64,000 nucleotides of DNA from JABMQB01 sp964408795 (lineage in GTDB: Bacteria > Bacteroidota > Bacteroidia > Bacteroidales > Prolixibacteraceae), in contig CAYPAW010000002.1 of the NCBI GenBank assembly GCA_964408795.1, positions 1-64,000 on the forward strand, given 5' to 3'. Position numbers and translations under genes: made by a program. The notes under the pieces are model-generated. The model had not been told where the DNA came from and did no database searches. It was given only the letters and a program-made list of their open reading frames with translations. Positions 1 to 8,919 of this stretch are shown here, piece after piece (position 1 is the stretch's first letter; each line of letters begins with the position of its first letter).

Positions 1-379
1 ATGTAACATTTTAATCATACGAAACGAACATGTACTTTCTAATCAAAAGTTCGCCAAAGGCAATGATTAAAAGAAGTTCATGTGAGAGCGAAGCGGTTCT
101 ATACGTTCTCAAATTTAAAATTAAACGATGGGACGAATTATAAATTTTAAACGTATGAAAATGAATATTTCTTTGAACCATCATACAGGAAGAATACCTG
201 AAAACATACAATCTTTGAGTCACCAAAAAATTTTTACCTTTAGACAAATGAAACGAGCATGGCCTTTTTTGCAACACCCTGCTTTGATTAAGAAACCGTT
301 TTATAAGCCAGACGCGGTTGACCACTTATAGTGAGTTTAAAAATAAATGCATGAATTTAAATCAATCCAAGTGAAAAAA
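1..379. other. Left-edge non-coding stretch
   Basis: No convincing gene is visible. The open frames on both strands here give proteins with no recognisable motif. Positions 250-262 hold a 13-base match to the left end of the repeat copy at 21286, and positions 21-33 match that motif at about 11 of 13 bases, so decayed repeat copies are possible. The upstream part of whatever operon leads into the NifX-like gene lies here or beyond the window edge. Confidence 0.5.
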
Positions 380-694
380 ATGTATGCCATAACTTCCAGC
401 GGGAAAACCCTCAAATCATATCTGGATGCACGTTTTGGACGGTGTGAAAGCGTAGTAATATACGATCCCTTAAAAAAGGACTATACCATCATGGATAATC
501 CCTTTAAAAACGAGATCCAGTCAGGAGTTAAACTTGCCAATTTCCTTGAAAAAAGTGGTGTTACAGCGATTATCACGCGAGAAGTAGGTCCCCGGGTCCA
601 GGAAAAACTGGAAATGGATAAAATTCAATTGATCCTCCTTGAAGAAGAACAGATCAAAATTGAGGCTATTCTTTCCAGGATTAAAGCTTTTTAA
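380..694 (+). CDS. NifX/NifB-type cofactor-binding domain protein (small, stand-alone)
   Basis: A protein of 104 residues that is one NifB/NifX-like domain of the dinitrogenase iron-molybdenum cofactor biosynthesis superfamily. The family signature is seen near the N-terminus as D-A-R-F-G-R-C-E, followed by an alternating strand/helix pattern and the segment ITREVGPRVQEKL, which aligns with the family's usual 'G.. GP.A...L' block. I take the ATG at 380 rather than the ATG at 347, because family members begin immediately with the first beta strand (MYAITSSG). No nitrogenase or NifB gene is present in the window, so a role in nitrogen fixation is not implied. Free-standing members are common in anaerobes and have largely unknown roles, possibly binding metal-sulfur clusters. 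A GNAT gene follows at a short distance on the same strand. Confidence 0.75.
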   Translation: MYAITSSGKTLKSYLDARFGRCESVVIYDPLKKDYTIMDNPFKNEIQSGVKLANFLEKSGVTAIITREVGPRVQEKLEMDKIQLILLEEEQIKIEAILSRIKAF

Positions 695-751
695 TCCTGG
701 ATGGATGTAGATTTAACCCGTCGTGATTCAAGAAAATCAGATCATAAAACG

Positions 752-1201
752 ATGCATATACGAAAAGCAACGAGGAACGACAGCCAGGTGATTGGCTCAT
801 TTCAGATTGCCATGGCCCGGGAAACCGAAAATATCTGCCTGGATACCAAAACGGTTACAGAAGGAATCAAAGCCGTTTTTGAAGATCCCTCCAGGGGAAT
901 CTATTTTGTGGCTGAAAAACAAGGGGAAGTTGTTGGATCCTTGATGGTTACCTTTGAATGGAGCGACTGGCGAAACAGCTATTTCTGGTGGATCCAATCC
1001 GTTTATGTAAAACCAGAAATACGACGTAAAGGGGTTTTTAAACAGATGTACCTGTATCTTCACGAAAGGGTCAAGAAAGATCCGTCTCTTTGCGGATTAC
1101 GGCTTTATGCAGAAAAAACCAACCGGATTGCACAACATACCTACAAAAGCCTGGGTATGAATGCCGATCATTATGTCATGTTTGAATGGATGAAGCCTTA
1201 G
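752..1201 (+). CDS. GNAT family N-acetyltransferase
   Basis: A GNAT-fold acetyltransferase of 149 residues, predicted to move an acetyl group from acetyl-CoA to an amine on an unknown substrate. The N-terminus IRKATRNDSQVI is the typical first strand and helix. The central strand IQSVYVKPEIRRKGVFKQM is the acetyl-CoA binding motif, with R-R-K-G-V matching the R/Q-x-x-G-x-G/A loop, and the C-terminus (TYKSLGM) is the usual A-x-x-x-Y-x-x-x-G-F/M pattern. I use the ATG at 752; the frame extends to an ATG at 701, but the extra 17 residues are hydrophilic and fall outside the fold. It sits between the NifX-like gene and the AlbA_2 gene with short gaps, so these three may be co-transcribed. Substrate unknown. 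Confidence 0.85.
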   Translation: MHIRKATRNDSQVIGSFQIAMARETENICLDTKTVTEGIKAVFEDPSRGIYFVAEKQGEVVGSLMVTFEWSDWRNSYFWWIQSVYVKPEIRRKGVFKQMYLYLHERVKKDPSLCGLRLYAEKTNRIAQHTYKSLGMNADHYVMFEWMKP

Positions 1202-1217
1202 AAAAAAAGAGTTCGCG

Positions 1218-1880
1218 ATGAATTCACCTCTTTATAAACTGATCCGTCAGGGAGAGCATCAGCATCAGGACTTTAAGTACTGTATCAGCGATTCAAAAAA
1301 AATCGCCAAAACACTGGTGGCCTTCGCAAATACAGAAGGAGGACGTCTCCTGGTAGGAGTGAAGGATAACGGAAATATTGTCGGGGTACAATCGGAAGAA
1401 GAGTACTACATGATAGAAGGGGCAGCCACCCTATACAGCAAACCCCAAATCCCTTTTACTTCCAAACAATGGACAGTCGAGGGGAAAACCGTATTGGAAT
1501 TTGATGTGTCCCCAAGTCCGCAGAAACCTCATTTCGCGAAAGATGAAACCGGCAAATGGATTGCTTATATACGCAAAAATGACCAAAATATCCTGGCTAA
1601 TCGAATTCTCACCGAAACCTGGGAAAAAGAAAAAAGCCCCAAAGGAATCTATATCCAGTATTCCCGGGATGAAAAATTTCTGGTCGATTATCTGATAAAT
1701 AATAAATCGATAACCTTGTCTAAATTTATACGCGAAGGATCTATCCCCAGGAAAAAGGCCATCGACATCCTATCCAATTTTTTTCTCCTGAAAATCATTA
1801 ATATGGAAACAGAGGAAGGGAAAACGGTTTTTTCGCTAAACCAGGAGTTCGACAAGAAGGAACTGAATAAATTCAGGTAA
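1218..1880 (+). CDS. AlbA_2 (Schlafen-type) domain protein
   Basis: 220 residues. Residues about 10-115 form an AlbA_2/Schlafen-type putative nucleic-acid-binding domain: the start E-H-Q-H-Q-D-F-K replaces the usual E-x-x-x-x-E-F-K, followed by KTLVAFANTEGGRLLVGV and then DNGNIVGV, which are the diagnostic blocks of the family. The C-terminal part (about 145-220) is predicted mixed helix and could be a winged-helix module, but I cannot support that firmly. Proteins of this family in Bacteroidota are usually annotated as ATP-binding or DNA-binding and their function is unsettled. It follows the GNAT gene by 16 bases on the same strand, suggesting one transcript. No toxin-antitoxin or defence partner is visible next to it. 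Confidence 0.8.
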   Translation: MNSPLYKLIRQGEHQHQDFKYCISDSKKIAKTLVAFANTEGGRLLVGVKDNGNIVGVQSEEEYYMIEGAATLYSKPQIPFTSKQWTVEGKTVLEFDVSPSPQKPHFAKDETGKWIAYIRKNDQNILANRILTETWEKEKSPKGIYIQYSRDEKFLVDYLINNKSITLSKFIREGSIPRKKAIDILSNFFLLKIINMETEEGKTVFSLNQEFDKKELNKFR

Positions 1881-2264
1881 AAAGAACGGCATTGCAAATA
1901 ATATTGTACCTTTGTTTTTCTATGACTTAAACCAAAAACCCACTATTCCGGGAGCTTTACATACAGGACCTATGCAGAAATTTTCAATGCAGATAAAAAG
2001 AACGCATGCGTTCATTCCATCCAATTTCACTGGCCCAATGCAGTCTATACAAACACGGTGATTCAGGTTGGATTGATTCCCTGGTTTCATTTTATCTTTC
2101 TTCTTTTGGCATACGTTTCGATCCAAAAAAAACGAAAACCATGCGTTAAAGGTGCACAAATTCAGACGAATAAAACAGGCATGATTCGGACACAAAGCAC
2201 AGAACATATGATTATAAGCGAGTTAATAAAAAGTTGTCTACGTCAAATAATTAAATACAAACGA
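1881..2264. other. 384-base gap before the alkaline phosphatase gene
   Basis: An open frame runs through this gap into the alkaline phosphatase gene (from about 1926), but it lacks an early ATG and the real signal peptide starts at 2265. A 95-residue minus-strand frame (1920-2207) is Cys-rich and has no recognisable motif. A good -7 box lies at 1907-1914, far upstream of the gene, so a long 5' leader or a small RNA is possible. I see no gene I can support. Confidence 0.5.
1907..1914 (+). promoter_or_regulatory. Candidate Bacteroidota -7 box (TACCTTTG)
   Basis: A perfect TAnnTTTG match just after the stop of the AlbA_2 gene. If active, transcription would start about 345 bases upstream of the alkaline phosphatase ATG, giving an unusually long leader. 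No good TTG is found at the expected -33 spacing. Confidence 0.35.
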
Positions 2265-3413
2265 ATGAATAAATTGAGTTTTTTGTTGTTCATCCTGTTT
2301 CTTGGTCTGACGCTACAGGCCCAGGATTCATCCGGGGATTCCCCTGAAGGGCTCCGGTTATCGTACGAAGGAGGGGAAACGTATGAAGTTTCCATGTATT
2401 CGCATCAGTTTACCACTGATGAGCCTAAGAACATCATTTTTATGATAGGCGATGGGATGGGTGTGTCGCAAGTTTTTGCTGCCCTGACAGCCAACCGGGG
2501 AACCCTTTTCCTGAACAATTTCAAATCCATAGGTTTTACTACCACGCAGTCTGCTTCCGACTACATTACCGATTCGGCCGCCGCAGGAACAGCTCTGGCA
2601 ACAGGGGTTAAAACCAAAAACGGAGTGATTGGGTTGGACCCTGCAGGAAAACCCGTTAAAAACATTGTCGAAGAAGTGACAGAACATGGAATTGCTACCG
2701 GATTAGTATCAACAGCAGCCATAACCCATGCTACTCCGGCAGCTTTCATAGCCCATGAGTCCAGCAGAAATTTCTATGAGGCAATCGCTGCTGATTTCCT
2801 GGATACTGACATTGATGTATTTATTGGAGGTGGATACGACCATTTTGCCCAACGCAGAGACGGACGGAATCTGGTCGAAGAACTCAAAGAAAAAGGATAC
2901 CAGGTATTGCAGGATATCGATCAGATTAAAAAGGTAAAAAAAGGGAAACTGGCAGGATTGACTGCAAAAGTGCATAATCCCAGGGTGCCCGAACGGGGGG
3001 ATATGTTGCCGGTTGCCACAAGGACCGCCATTCGCATCCTGGATAAGGATGCCGATGGTTTTTTCTTAATGATCGAAGGATCAGAAATCGATTGGGGAGG
3101 CCACGACAACGACACCCGTTATATCATTGAAGAAACCCTCGATTTCGACCAGGCTATCGGAGAAGCATTGCATTTTGCCGCCAAAGACGGAGAAACCCTG
3201 ATTATTGTTACTGCCGATCATGAAACTGGAGGTTTCTCCATAGTGGGAGGAAACATGGAATCCGGAGATGTGAAAGGCGCATTTACCACCGGAGATCACA
3301 GCGCTGTAATGGTGCCGGTTTTTGCGTATGGTCCCGGTGCTGAACATTTTACCGGCATTATGGATAACACAGCGATCCACCACAAAATTATCGAATTGCT
3401 GACCGGAGAATAA
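2265..3413 (+). CDS. Alkaline phosphatase (PhoA family), exported
   Basis: 382 residues, a metal-dependent phosphomonoesterase that would release phosphate from organic esters outside the inner membrane. Residues 1-19 are a classic signal peptide (MNKLSFLLFILFLGLTLQAQ). The metal and active-site blocks of the PhoA family are all present in order: N-x-I-F-M-I-G-D-G-M-G, the nucleophile block T-D-S-A-A-A-G-T-A, H-A-T-P-A-A-F, EGSEIDWGGHDND, TADHETGG and GDHSA. The ATG at 2265 is chosen because it directly begins the signal peptide; the frame extends upstream to 2058, but that part is unlike a secreted protein. No pho-type operator could be recognised. It is a short family member without a crown insertion, like many bacterial alkaline phosphatases. 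Confidence 0.93.
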   Translation: MNKLSFLLFILFLGLTLQAQDSSGDSPEGLRLSYEGGETYEVSMYSHQFTTDEPKNIIFMIGDGMGVSQVFAALTANRGTLFLNNFKSIGFTTTQSASDYITDSAAAGTALATGVKTKNGVIGLDPAGKPVKNIVEEVTEHGIATGLVSTAAITHATPAAFIAHESSRNFYEAIAADFLDTDIDVFIGGGYDHFAQRRDGRNLVEELKEKGYQVLQDIDQIKKVKKGKLAGLTAKVHNPRVPERGDMLPVATRTAIRILDKDADGFFLMIEGSEIDWGGHDNDTRYIIEETLDFDQAIGEALHFAAKDGETLIIVTADHETGGFSIVGGNMESGDVKGAFTTGDHSAVMVPVFAYGPGAEHFTGIMDNTAIHHKIIELLTGE

Positions 3414-3598
3414 GTACCCTCAGGAATCTCACCCAAACGCTCTATGGACTGGGTTCCTAATAAGTTCCGGGAATGATTGATTTATGCCCGTTTTCCATGA
3501 CCTGTGGAGATGCCAGGTAGCAAGCTTTCCTGATTTATTTTTTTTATGGTACCTTAAAAATCTTTTCGTATTTTAACGGGTCATAAAAAAACCATTTT

Positions 3599-4555
3599 AT
3601 GCAAGAATCATTGGAAATACTGGACCATGTACGTTTAAATTTCTCCCCTGCCGGTTTGTTTATTCTGAATATCACCATTGCCTTTGTGATGTTTGGGGTA
3701 GCCCTGGATATCAAATGGAAAAATTTTAAGGATGTAATTTTAAAACCAAAATCAGCCATTACAGGGATTATCTCCCAATTTGTTTTGCTTCCGTTGGTTA
3801 CTTTTTTACTGGTTTTACTGATTCATCCGACTCCGACTGTAGCTCTGGGGATGATCCTGGTTGCCTCTTGTCCGGGAGGCAATGTATCCAATTTTATGAG
3901 CGCTCTGGCGAAGGGGAATATTGCTCTTTCTGTCAGTCTGACGGGTTTTTCCACCCTGGCAGCCACCCTCATGACGCCCATAAATTTTGCACTCTGGGGA
4001 GGATGGTATATCAACATTTACAATGCTGCCGGCTCCGGGGATTTGCTCAGACCCATTGAAATCGATTTTTTCCAGATGTTGCAAACGGTGTTTATTTTGC
4101 TGGGCGTACCCGTCGTATTGGGTTTGCTGGTGGCTCAATATTTTCCCAAAATTACCGCACGATTAAAAAAACCCATTCGCTACTTATCGTTTCTGATTTT
4201 TATCGGGATGGTCATTGCTTTGCTGGCAGCCAACCTGGATCACTTCATGAAGTATGTCCATTTGGTTTTTCTGATTGTTCTGGTGCACAATAGTCTTGCC
4301 CTGCTAACCGGCTTTACCTTCAGCACGATCATGAAAAGATCGCGCTATGACCGGCGTTCCATAGCCATTGAAACGGGCATACAAAACTCAGGGCTGGCCC
4401 TGGTATTGATCTTCAATCCGAAGATTTTTCCTCCCGAGCTGGAACTGGGAGGCATGGCGGTTATAGCTGCCTGGTGGGGTGTCTGGCATATCATCAGTGG
4501 GCTGGCCCTGGCCTCCTTATGGGCTAAAAAACCCCTTCCGCAGCCTGCCGTATGA
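3599..4555 (+). CDS. Bile acid:sodium symporter family transporter (BASS/SBF)
   Basis: 318 residues and about nine to ten hydrophobic segments. It matches the bile acid:Na+ symporter fold: an N-terminal hydrophobic segment ending FVMFGVALDIKW, the conserved ALGMILVASCPGGNVSNF block with the CPGG motif that begins the first crossover, and the second crossover block IAIETGIQNSGLAL. These residues coordinate Na+ in structurally known members. The natural substrate in a free-living Bacteroidota is unknown; organic acids such as pantoate or other carboxylates are transported by relatives. The stop codon overlaps the next gene (PlsC-like) by four bases, so the two are translationally coupled. Confidence 0.9.
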   Translation: MQESLEILDHVRLNFSPAGLFILNITIAFVMFGVALDIKWKNFKDVILKPKSAITGIISQFVLLPLVTFLLVLLIHPTPTVALGMILVASCPGGNVSNFMSALAKGNIALSVSLTGFSTLAATLMTPINFALWGGWYINIYNAAGSGDLLRPIEIDFFQMLQTVFILLGVPVVLGLLVAQYFPKITARLKKPIRYLSFLIFIGMVIALLAANLDHFMKYVHLVFLIVLVHNSLALLTGFTFSTIMKRSRYDRRSIAIETGIQNSGLALVLIFNPKIFPPELELGGMAVIAAWWGVWHIISGLALASLWAKKPLPQPAV

Positions 4556-5901
4556 AATATGAGAAGTGGTCATTCGGGTATTCTCTCTTCAGGATCTATG
4601 TAAAACTGGCATACCGACTGGTTCATAAGAATATTACGGTTACCGGCCGGGAGAACATTCCGAAACATAAACCGGTTATTTTTGCCCCGAACCACCAAAA
4701 TGCCTTGTGCGATCCCCTGGCTATCGTGTGCCATGTTCGCAGGCAACCGGTATGGCTCGCCCGGGCTGATATCTTTAAACACAAAATAGCACGAACCATT
4801 CTCCGTTTTTTTAAAATCATGCCGGTGTACCGTTTGCGCGACGGAAAGCAGAACCTGGGAAAAAATGACCTTACCTTTTCCGGATCGGTAACCGTCCTCG
4901 CAAATAACGGAACTCTGGGTCTTTTTCCTGAAGCAGCCCATTCCGGAAAACGTCAGATGTTGCCCCATAAAAAAGCCATTCCGCGAATCGCTTTCATGGC
5001 TGAAGAAATAACCCGGTGTTCCTTGGACATACAAATCATTCCGGTGGGTATTTATTACAGCCATTACTGGAAATTCGACCGTTCTCTGATCGTACATTTC
5101 GGACCTCCGATTCCGGTGAAAGAATTCATAACCGAGAACCAACAAACAACCCTGGAGGTTACCCTCGGCTTACGCGATCGGATTTATCAATCCATCCTTC
5201 CCCTGGTTATTCAAATCAACAGCAAAAATTATTACCAGGAATTTGAATGGATCCGGGAAATGTACACCCTGCGGCTTCTTGAACGAAAAGGGGAAAAACC
5301 ATCCAGACTCAATGAGTTTAGGGCAGGCCAGATCATCGTTGCAAAATTGGATGAACTGGAACAAACAAACCCCGGGGAAACAGAAAAATTGTGCGACCAG
5401 GTGGCTGAATACAAAGCCCTGATACAAAAACTGAAAATCCGTGACTGGGTCGTTGATCAAAAACAGTGCACAAGAAAAAGCCTTGTAACAAAAGCAATCA
5501 TCCTGATTCTGGGACTTCCGTTTTTCATCTATGGCGGATTGCTGAATATTGCACCTTTTCTGTTGATCGACCGGGTCGTCCGGAAAAATGTGAAGGACAT
5601 CACCTTTTGGAGTACTTTCTTTTTCCCCTTAGGGCTCGTCCTCTTTCCACTCTTTTACCTGGGGGAAATGATCCTGTTATCCGGATTTCTTCCCGGAATT
5701 ATCCCAATGATTGCTTTTTTGGTCAGCTTTCCGATAACTGGAAAAATAGCTTTCCGGTGGTTCATCCTGTTCCGGAAAACAGTGGGCCTAATCCGGTTTT
5801 ATATGCTGAACAAGAAACATAAACAAAGATTCCTTCATCTATTTCGGATAAAAAAGCAGATTCTGAAAAACGTGGATGCCATCATTCCGGGAAAAGGGTA
5901 A
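4552..5901 (+). CDS. 1-acyl-glycerol-phosphate acyltransferase-like protein (PlsC family) with C-terminal membrane domain
   Basis: 449 residues. The N-terminal part (about 35-230) is a PlsC/LPLAT domain that would transfer an acyl chain to a glycerol-phosphate or related acceptor at the inner membrane. It has the catalytic H-x4-D motif as NHQNALCD, a ProArg-containing block (MPVYRLRDG) and a motif-III equivalent FPEAAHSGKR, where the usual FPEG has Ala instead of Gly. After a helical linker rich in charged residues, residues about 315-430 contain three to four strongly hydrophobic segments. This long two-part form is common among Bacteroidota acyltransferases. It overlaps the symporter gene by four bases (ATGA). 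A second, different acyltransferase lies at 32298. Confidence 0.88.
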   Translation: MKYEKWSFGYSLFRIYVKLAYRLVHKNITVTGRENIPKHKPVIFAPNHQNALCDPLAIVCHVRRQPVWLARADIFKHKIARTILRFFKIMPVYRLRDGKQNLGKNDLTFSGSVTVLANNGTLGLFPEAAHSGKRQMLPHKKAIPRIAFMAEEITRCSLDIQIIPVGIYYSHYWKFDRSLIVHFGPPIPVKEFITENQQTTLEVTLGLRDRIYQSILPLVIQINSKNYYQEFEWIREMYTLRLLERKGEKPSRLNEFRAGQIIVAKLDELEQTNPGETEKLCDQVAEYKALIQKLKIRDWVVDQKQCTRKSLVTKAIILILGLPFFIYGGLLNIAPFLLIDRVVRKNVKDITFWSTFFFPLGLVLFPLFYLGEMILLSGFLPGIIPMIAFLVSFPITGKIAFRWFILFRKTVGLIRFYMLNKKHKQRFLHLFRIKKQILKNVDAIIPGKG

Positions 5902-5933
5902 CCCTGGTTTTTTCATTCTCCTCCGCTTCCCTT

Positions 5934-7238
5934 TCAACCTCTTCTTTTTGCAGGGTTCTTTTTTCTTTTTTGTTGTTTCCTTTTCGTTGGTTTTTTTTTC
6001 TTCCGTTCATGAAATGCTCCCTGAAAAGAAGGATCCTCGACTTTTCGTTGATGGTCGATTTCGCGCAGTTGTTGTTGGCGTTCTTCTTTGGTTGTTTCAA
6101 CAATTTCCACTCCTTGCGGCATCTCTTTTCGGGGGATTTCCATCCGGATCAATTTTTCAATTCGTTTCATATGCCACTCTTCAGATGGATCGATCAGTGT
6201 AATGGCCACTCCTGGATTTCCGGCCCTGGCCGTTCTTCCGATCCGGTGGACATAGTCTTCATACGACAAGGGAAGATCGAAATTGATCACATGACTCACG
6301 AGGCTTGCATCGATTCCCCGGGCCGAGACATCTGTAGATATCAGAATCCGTACTTCTCCGGCTTTGAATGCATTGATTGCATTCAATCGGGATGTTTGTC
6401 CCTTGCTGGAATGCAGAATACGCTTTTCTCCCTCCGATTTTCTTTTGATCACTTTAAAAACGGCTTCGGCATGGCTTTTTTCCCGTACAAAAAGAAGAAC
6501 CCTGTTGTACACTTTTTCATCCTCAAGGAGCTGTTTTACCAGGTTTAATTTGGTTCGGTAATTGGGAACAAGGTAAACTTCCTGCTGTACCCGTTCAGCG
6601 GGTGTTGCTGAACGTGAGATTTTTATCTTCTGGTAAAAATCCAGGAACTCTTCTGCCATTTGTTCCACTTTTTTACTGAAGGTAGCAGAAAAAAGGAGGT
6701 TTTGCCTTCGGTGTGGCAGTACTTCGAACAGCTGTCTGAGTTGTGGCATAAAGCCCATATCAAGCATCCGGTCGGCCTCATCGATCACCAGGTATTTGAT
6801 TTTTTTCAGGGAAAGAGCTCCTTTCTGATATAGTTCCCAGAGTCTTCCGGGGGTTGCCACAAGAATATCCACGCCGGGTTCAATCTGTTGGGCCTGTTTG
6901 GTCCAACCTACCCCGCCATAAACTGCAGCATACCGAATGGTTGTCCGGGATGTCAACTCCTCGATATCGTCCCCTACCTGAATCGAAAGTTCACGGGTAG
7001 GGACCAAAACCAGCACCCGAGGATAACGAATTTCAGCTTTGGTGATATTCATCAGAAGCGGAATCAGGTAGGCTGCGGTCTTGCCGGTGCCTGTGCGGGC
7101 TATTCCCACCATGTTTGCCCCGGAACGAATAACCGGAATAGCCTTTTGCTGTATCGCTGTGGGCTCTTTAAACCCAATATCATCCAACGTCCTGAGAATG
7201 GATTTTGAAATCTTAAGCTGTTCAAACGTTTTTTTCAT
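5934..7238 (-). CDS. DEAD-box ATP-dependent RNA helicase
   Basis: 434 residues with the full set of DEAD-box motifs: Q motif (EPTAIQQKAIP), motif I (ARTGTGKTAA), Ia (VPTREL), GG, Ib (TPGR), II (DEAD), III (SAT), then the second RecA domain with ISTDVSARGID and motif VI HRIGRTARAG. After about residue 375 the tail is highly basic (clusters of Lys/Arg up to KRKKNPAKRRG), typical for RNA binding outside the core. It resembles RhlE-type helicases that act in ribosome assembly and mRNA decay. The ATG at 7238 is preferred; an upstream in-frame TTG at 7265 adds nine non-conserved residues. The gene follows dprA on the same strand after 48 bases, and a -7 box lies almost at the start codon. It converges on the PlsC-like gene. 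Confidence 0.95.
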   Translation of the reverse strand: MKKTFEQLKISKSILRTLDDIGFKEPTAIQQKAIPVIRSGANMVGIARTGTGKTAAYLIPLLMNITKAEIRYPRVLVLVPTRELSIQVGDDIEELTSRTTIRYAAVYGGVGWTKQAQQIEPGVDILVATPGRLWELYQKGALSLKKIKYLVIDEADRMLDMGFMPQLRQLFEVLPHRRQNLLFSATFSKKVEQMAEEFLDFYQKIKISRSATPAERVQQEVYLVPNYRTKLNLVKQLLEDEKVYNRVLLFVREKSHAEAVFKVIKRKSEGEKRILHSSKGQTSRLNAINAFKAGEVRILISTDVSARGIDASLVSHVINFDLPLSYEDYVHRIGRTARAGNPGVAITLIDPSEEWHMKRIEKLIRMEIPRKEMPQGVEIVETTKEERQQQLREIDHQRKVEDPSFQGAFHERKKKKPTKRKQQKRKKNPAKRRG

Positions 7239-7242
7239 GCCC

Positions 7243-7250
7243 CAAAAATA
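7243..7250 (-). promoter_or_regulatory. -7 box TATTTTTG next to the helicase start
   Basis: Minus-strand TATTTTTG, a perfect TAnnTTTG, ends only four bases before the ATG at 7238. A TTTG lies 16 bases further upstream. If used, the transcript would begin at or very near the start codon (leaderless). Confidence 0.45.
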
Positions 7251-7286
7251 CGAAAACGTTCCCAATCAAAATATTGTGCATCCATT

Positions 7287-8393
7287 CTACCTCAATTTAT
7301 ACATCTTTCCGGGCAAAGCTATGACTACTCCTTTGAATTCCAGATTCAACAAAAGGCTGGACACTTTTCCCACAGGCAGTTTCGTTTCGGCACAAACACG
7401 GTCGATAAATACCGGGTCATTCCGGGTTAACACATCGCAAAGGGCTTTCTCATCCGGGTCAAGGTCTGGAAACAGTTGTTTCTGAAACGCCTCCGGTTTC
7501 TCATCGTTTGTCTCCCAACCCAGAAAATATTCCAGGTCTCCAACAGATTCGATCAGTGAGGCTCCATTATTTCGTATCAGCCGGTTGCAACCCTTTGACC
7601 AAGCATCGTTGACTCTTCCGGGCACAGCAAATACATCGCGGTTGTATGAAAATGCAATATCGGCAGTCACCAATGCCCCGCCTTTTTCTCCCGATTCAAC
7701 GACGAGAGTAGCATCGGATAAACCGGCAATGATCCGGTTCCGGCGTATAAAATTGGGAGGTTCAATTTTTGTCTTACTGGGAAAATCAGAAACCAATCCC
7801 CCGTTTTCCCTCATTTTCCGGGCTATCTCCGTATGCAGCGCAGGGTAAAGAAGATCAAGACCATGCCCTAACACTGCTACAGTAGGCAGATTTGCCTGTA
7901 TAGCCGATTTATGAGCTTGTATATCGATTCCATATGCAAGCCCACTGACAATCAACACCCGATGATTCCTTTCTGACAAACCCTGAACCAGGTTCTCGCA
8001 GATTTCTTTGCCATAGTCCGTTGCATTCCGGGTGCCAACAATGCTGAGGACTTTCTCAGAATCCAGGTCGTTATTTCCCTGAACATAAATCAGAACGGGG
8101 GCATCAGCACATTGAAGCAACCTCACAGGATATCCTTGATCGGTATAAAAGAAAACCCGGATATCGTGTTGCTCAATAAACCGGATTTCTTCTTCTGCCC
8201 TTTTGAGAATCTCCGGATTCGAAATTTTTCTGGCATTCTTTTCCCCTATTCCAGGGACTTTGCATAAGGCCTTGAATTTTTCCTTAAAAACACCTTCAAT
8301 GCTTCCTATATAAGCAATCAGGTTCCGTGCCAGGATTCCGCCAATTCCGGGAAGCATGGATATGGCAATCTTGTAAAGGAGTGGATCATTCAT
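7287..8393 (-). CDS. dprA: DNA-processing protein DprA
   Basis: 368 residues. DprA binds single-stranded DNA entering by natural transformation and loads RecA. The N-terminal SAM/HhH-like region (1-80) has the helix-hairpin-helix motif VPGIGEKNARKI. The Rossmann-fold DprA core (about 85-300) shows IVGTRNATDYG, VSGLAYGIDIQAHKSAI and NFIRRNRIIAGLSDATLVVE, followed by EKGGALVTADIA. The C-terminal 65 residues form the winged-helix domain that usually ends the family (VLTRNDPVFIDRVCAETKLPVGKV). Full length for the family. It precedes the helicase gene in the same direction and follows a small membrane protein gene, with a 21-base gap. Confidence 0.96.
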   Translation of the reverse strand: MNDPLLYKIAISMLPGIGGILARNLIAYIGSIEGVFKEKFKALCKVPGIGEKNARKISNPEILKRAEEEIRFIEQHDIRVFFYTDQGYPVRLLQCADAPVLIYVQGNNDLDSEKVLSIVGTRNATDYGKEICENLVQGLSERNHRVLIVSGLAYGIDIQAHKSAIQANLPTVAVLGHGLDLLYPALHTEIARKMRENGGLVSDFPSKTKIEPPNFIRRNRIIAGLSDATLVVESGEKGGALVTADIAFSYNRDVFAVPGRVNDAWSKGCNRLIRNNGASLIESVGDLEYFLGWETNDEKPEAFQKQLFPDLDPDEKALCDVLTRNDPVFIDRVCAETKLPVGKVSSLLLNLEFKGVVIALPGKMYKLR

Positions 8394-8414
8394 AATGTTA
8401 AGGGGTTTAAGGTT

Positions 8415-8867
8415 CTATTTTTCCAATATTGAGTAGAGTATTTCCCGGATTTTCTTACGGTCTTCAGCACTGACAGCTGTCAGACTAACAGACGGGTACT
8501 CGGCAATACCCCGTTTTGTACGCACCACAAGCGTCAGATCGGTAACCAGTCCAAAGAACGTTTTTTCAAATTCTACATCGTGAAGCAGTTGATCGGCAAA
8601 CTCAATGGCACTATACTCTTTTTTTCCCAGTTTAATGGCCGGGTAGTAACGCAAAATAATTTTGTTGTTCTCCACCCTAAATTCAATGTATTGAAAATCG
8701 AATAGTTGAAAAATAAAAAACCAGACAACAAAAGCAGCCCCTGTTAGAATGGCTATCAGATTTTCATCCTTAAGAAACATGACCAACATGAATAGAGCCA
8801 TTCCCAATCCGGTCAGGAAAAAAATCCTTTTCAGCACCGTCGCCTTTTTTTTATTGGTAACAACCAT
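8415..8867 (-). CDS. Uncharacterised two-TM membrane protein
   Basis: 150 residues from the ATG at 8867. A basic N-terminus (TNKKKATVLKR) precedes two membrane segments at about residues 14-30 and 40-55, and then about 90 soluble residues of mixed beta strand and a final helix, reminiscent of a bacterial PH-like domain (inference). An in-frame ATG at 8918 exists, but a strong promoter lies at 8920-8950, whose predicted transcription start falls at or just beyond that ATG, so 8867 is the supported start. It is upstream of dprA on the same strand and divergent from aroB. No function recognised. Confidence 0.7.
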   Translation of the reverse strand: MVVTNKKKATVLKRIFFLTGLGMALFMLVMFLKDENLIAILTGAAFVVWFFIFQLFDFQYIEFRVENNKIILRYYPAIKLGKKEYSAIEFADQLLHDVEFEKTFFGLVTDLTLVVRTKRGIAEYPSVSLTAVSAEDRKKIREILYSILEK

Positions 8868-8919
8868 TTTTTTTATATCAAGATTACCCGTTTGTGTTCC
8901 TCTTACGGCATAATGCATT

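Noticed and set aside
128..331. Small plus-strand frame (67 residues) at the left edge, and its minus counterpart
   Set aside because: No ribosome-site signal, motif or homologous pattern; likely chance frames.
1920..2207. Cys-rich minus-strand frame of 95 residues
   Set aside because: No family motif; it runs opposite to the flanking genes and its composition is unlike neighbouring proteins.
5882..5933. Possible terminator between the PlsC-like gene and the helicase gene
   Set aside because: GGGTAACCC followed by T-rich sequence is too short to be a convincing stem.
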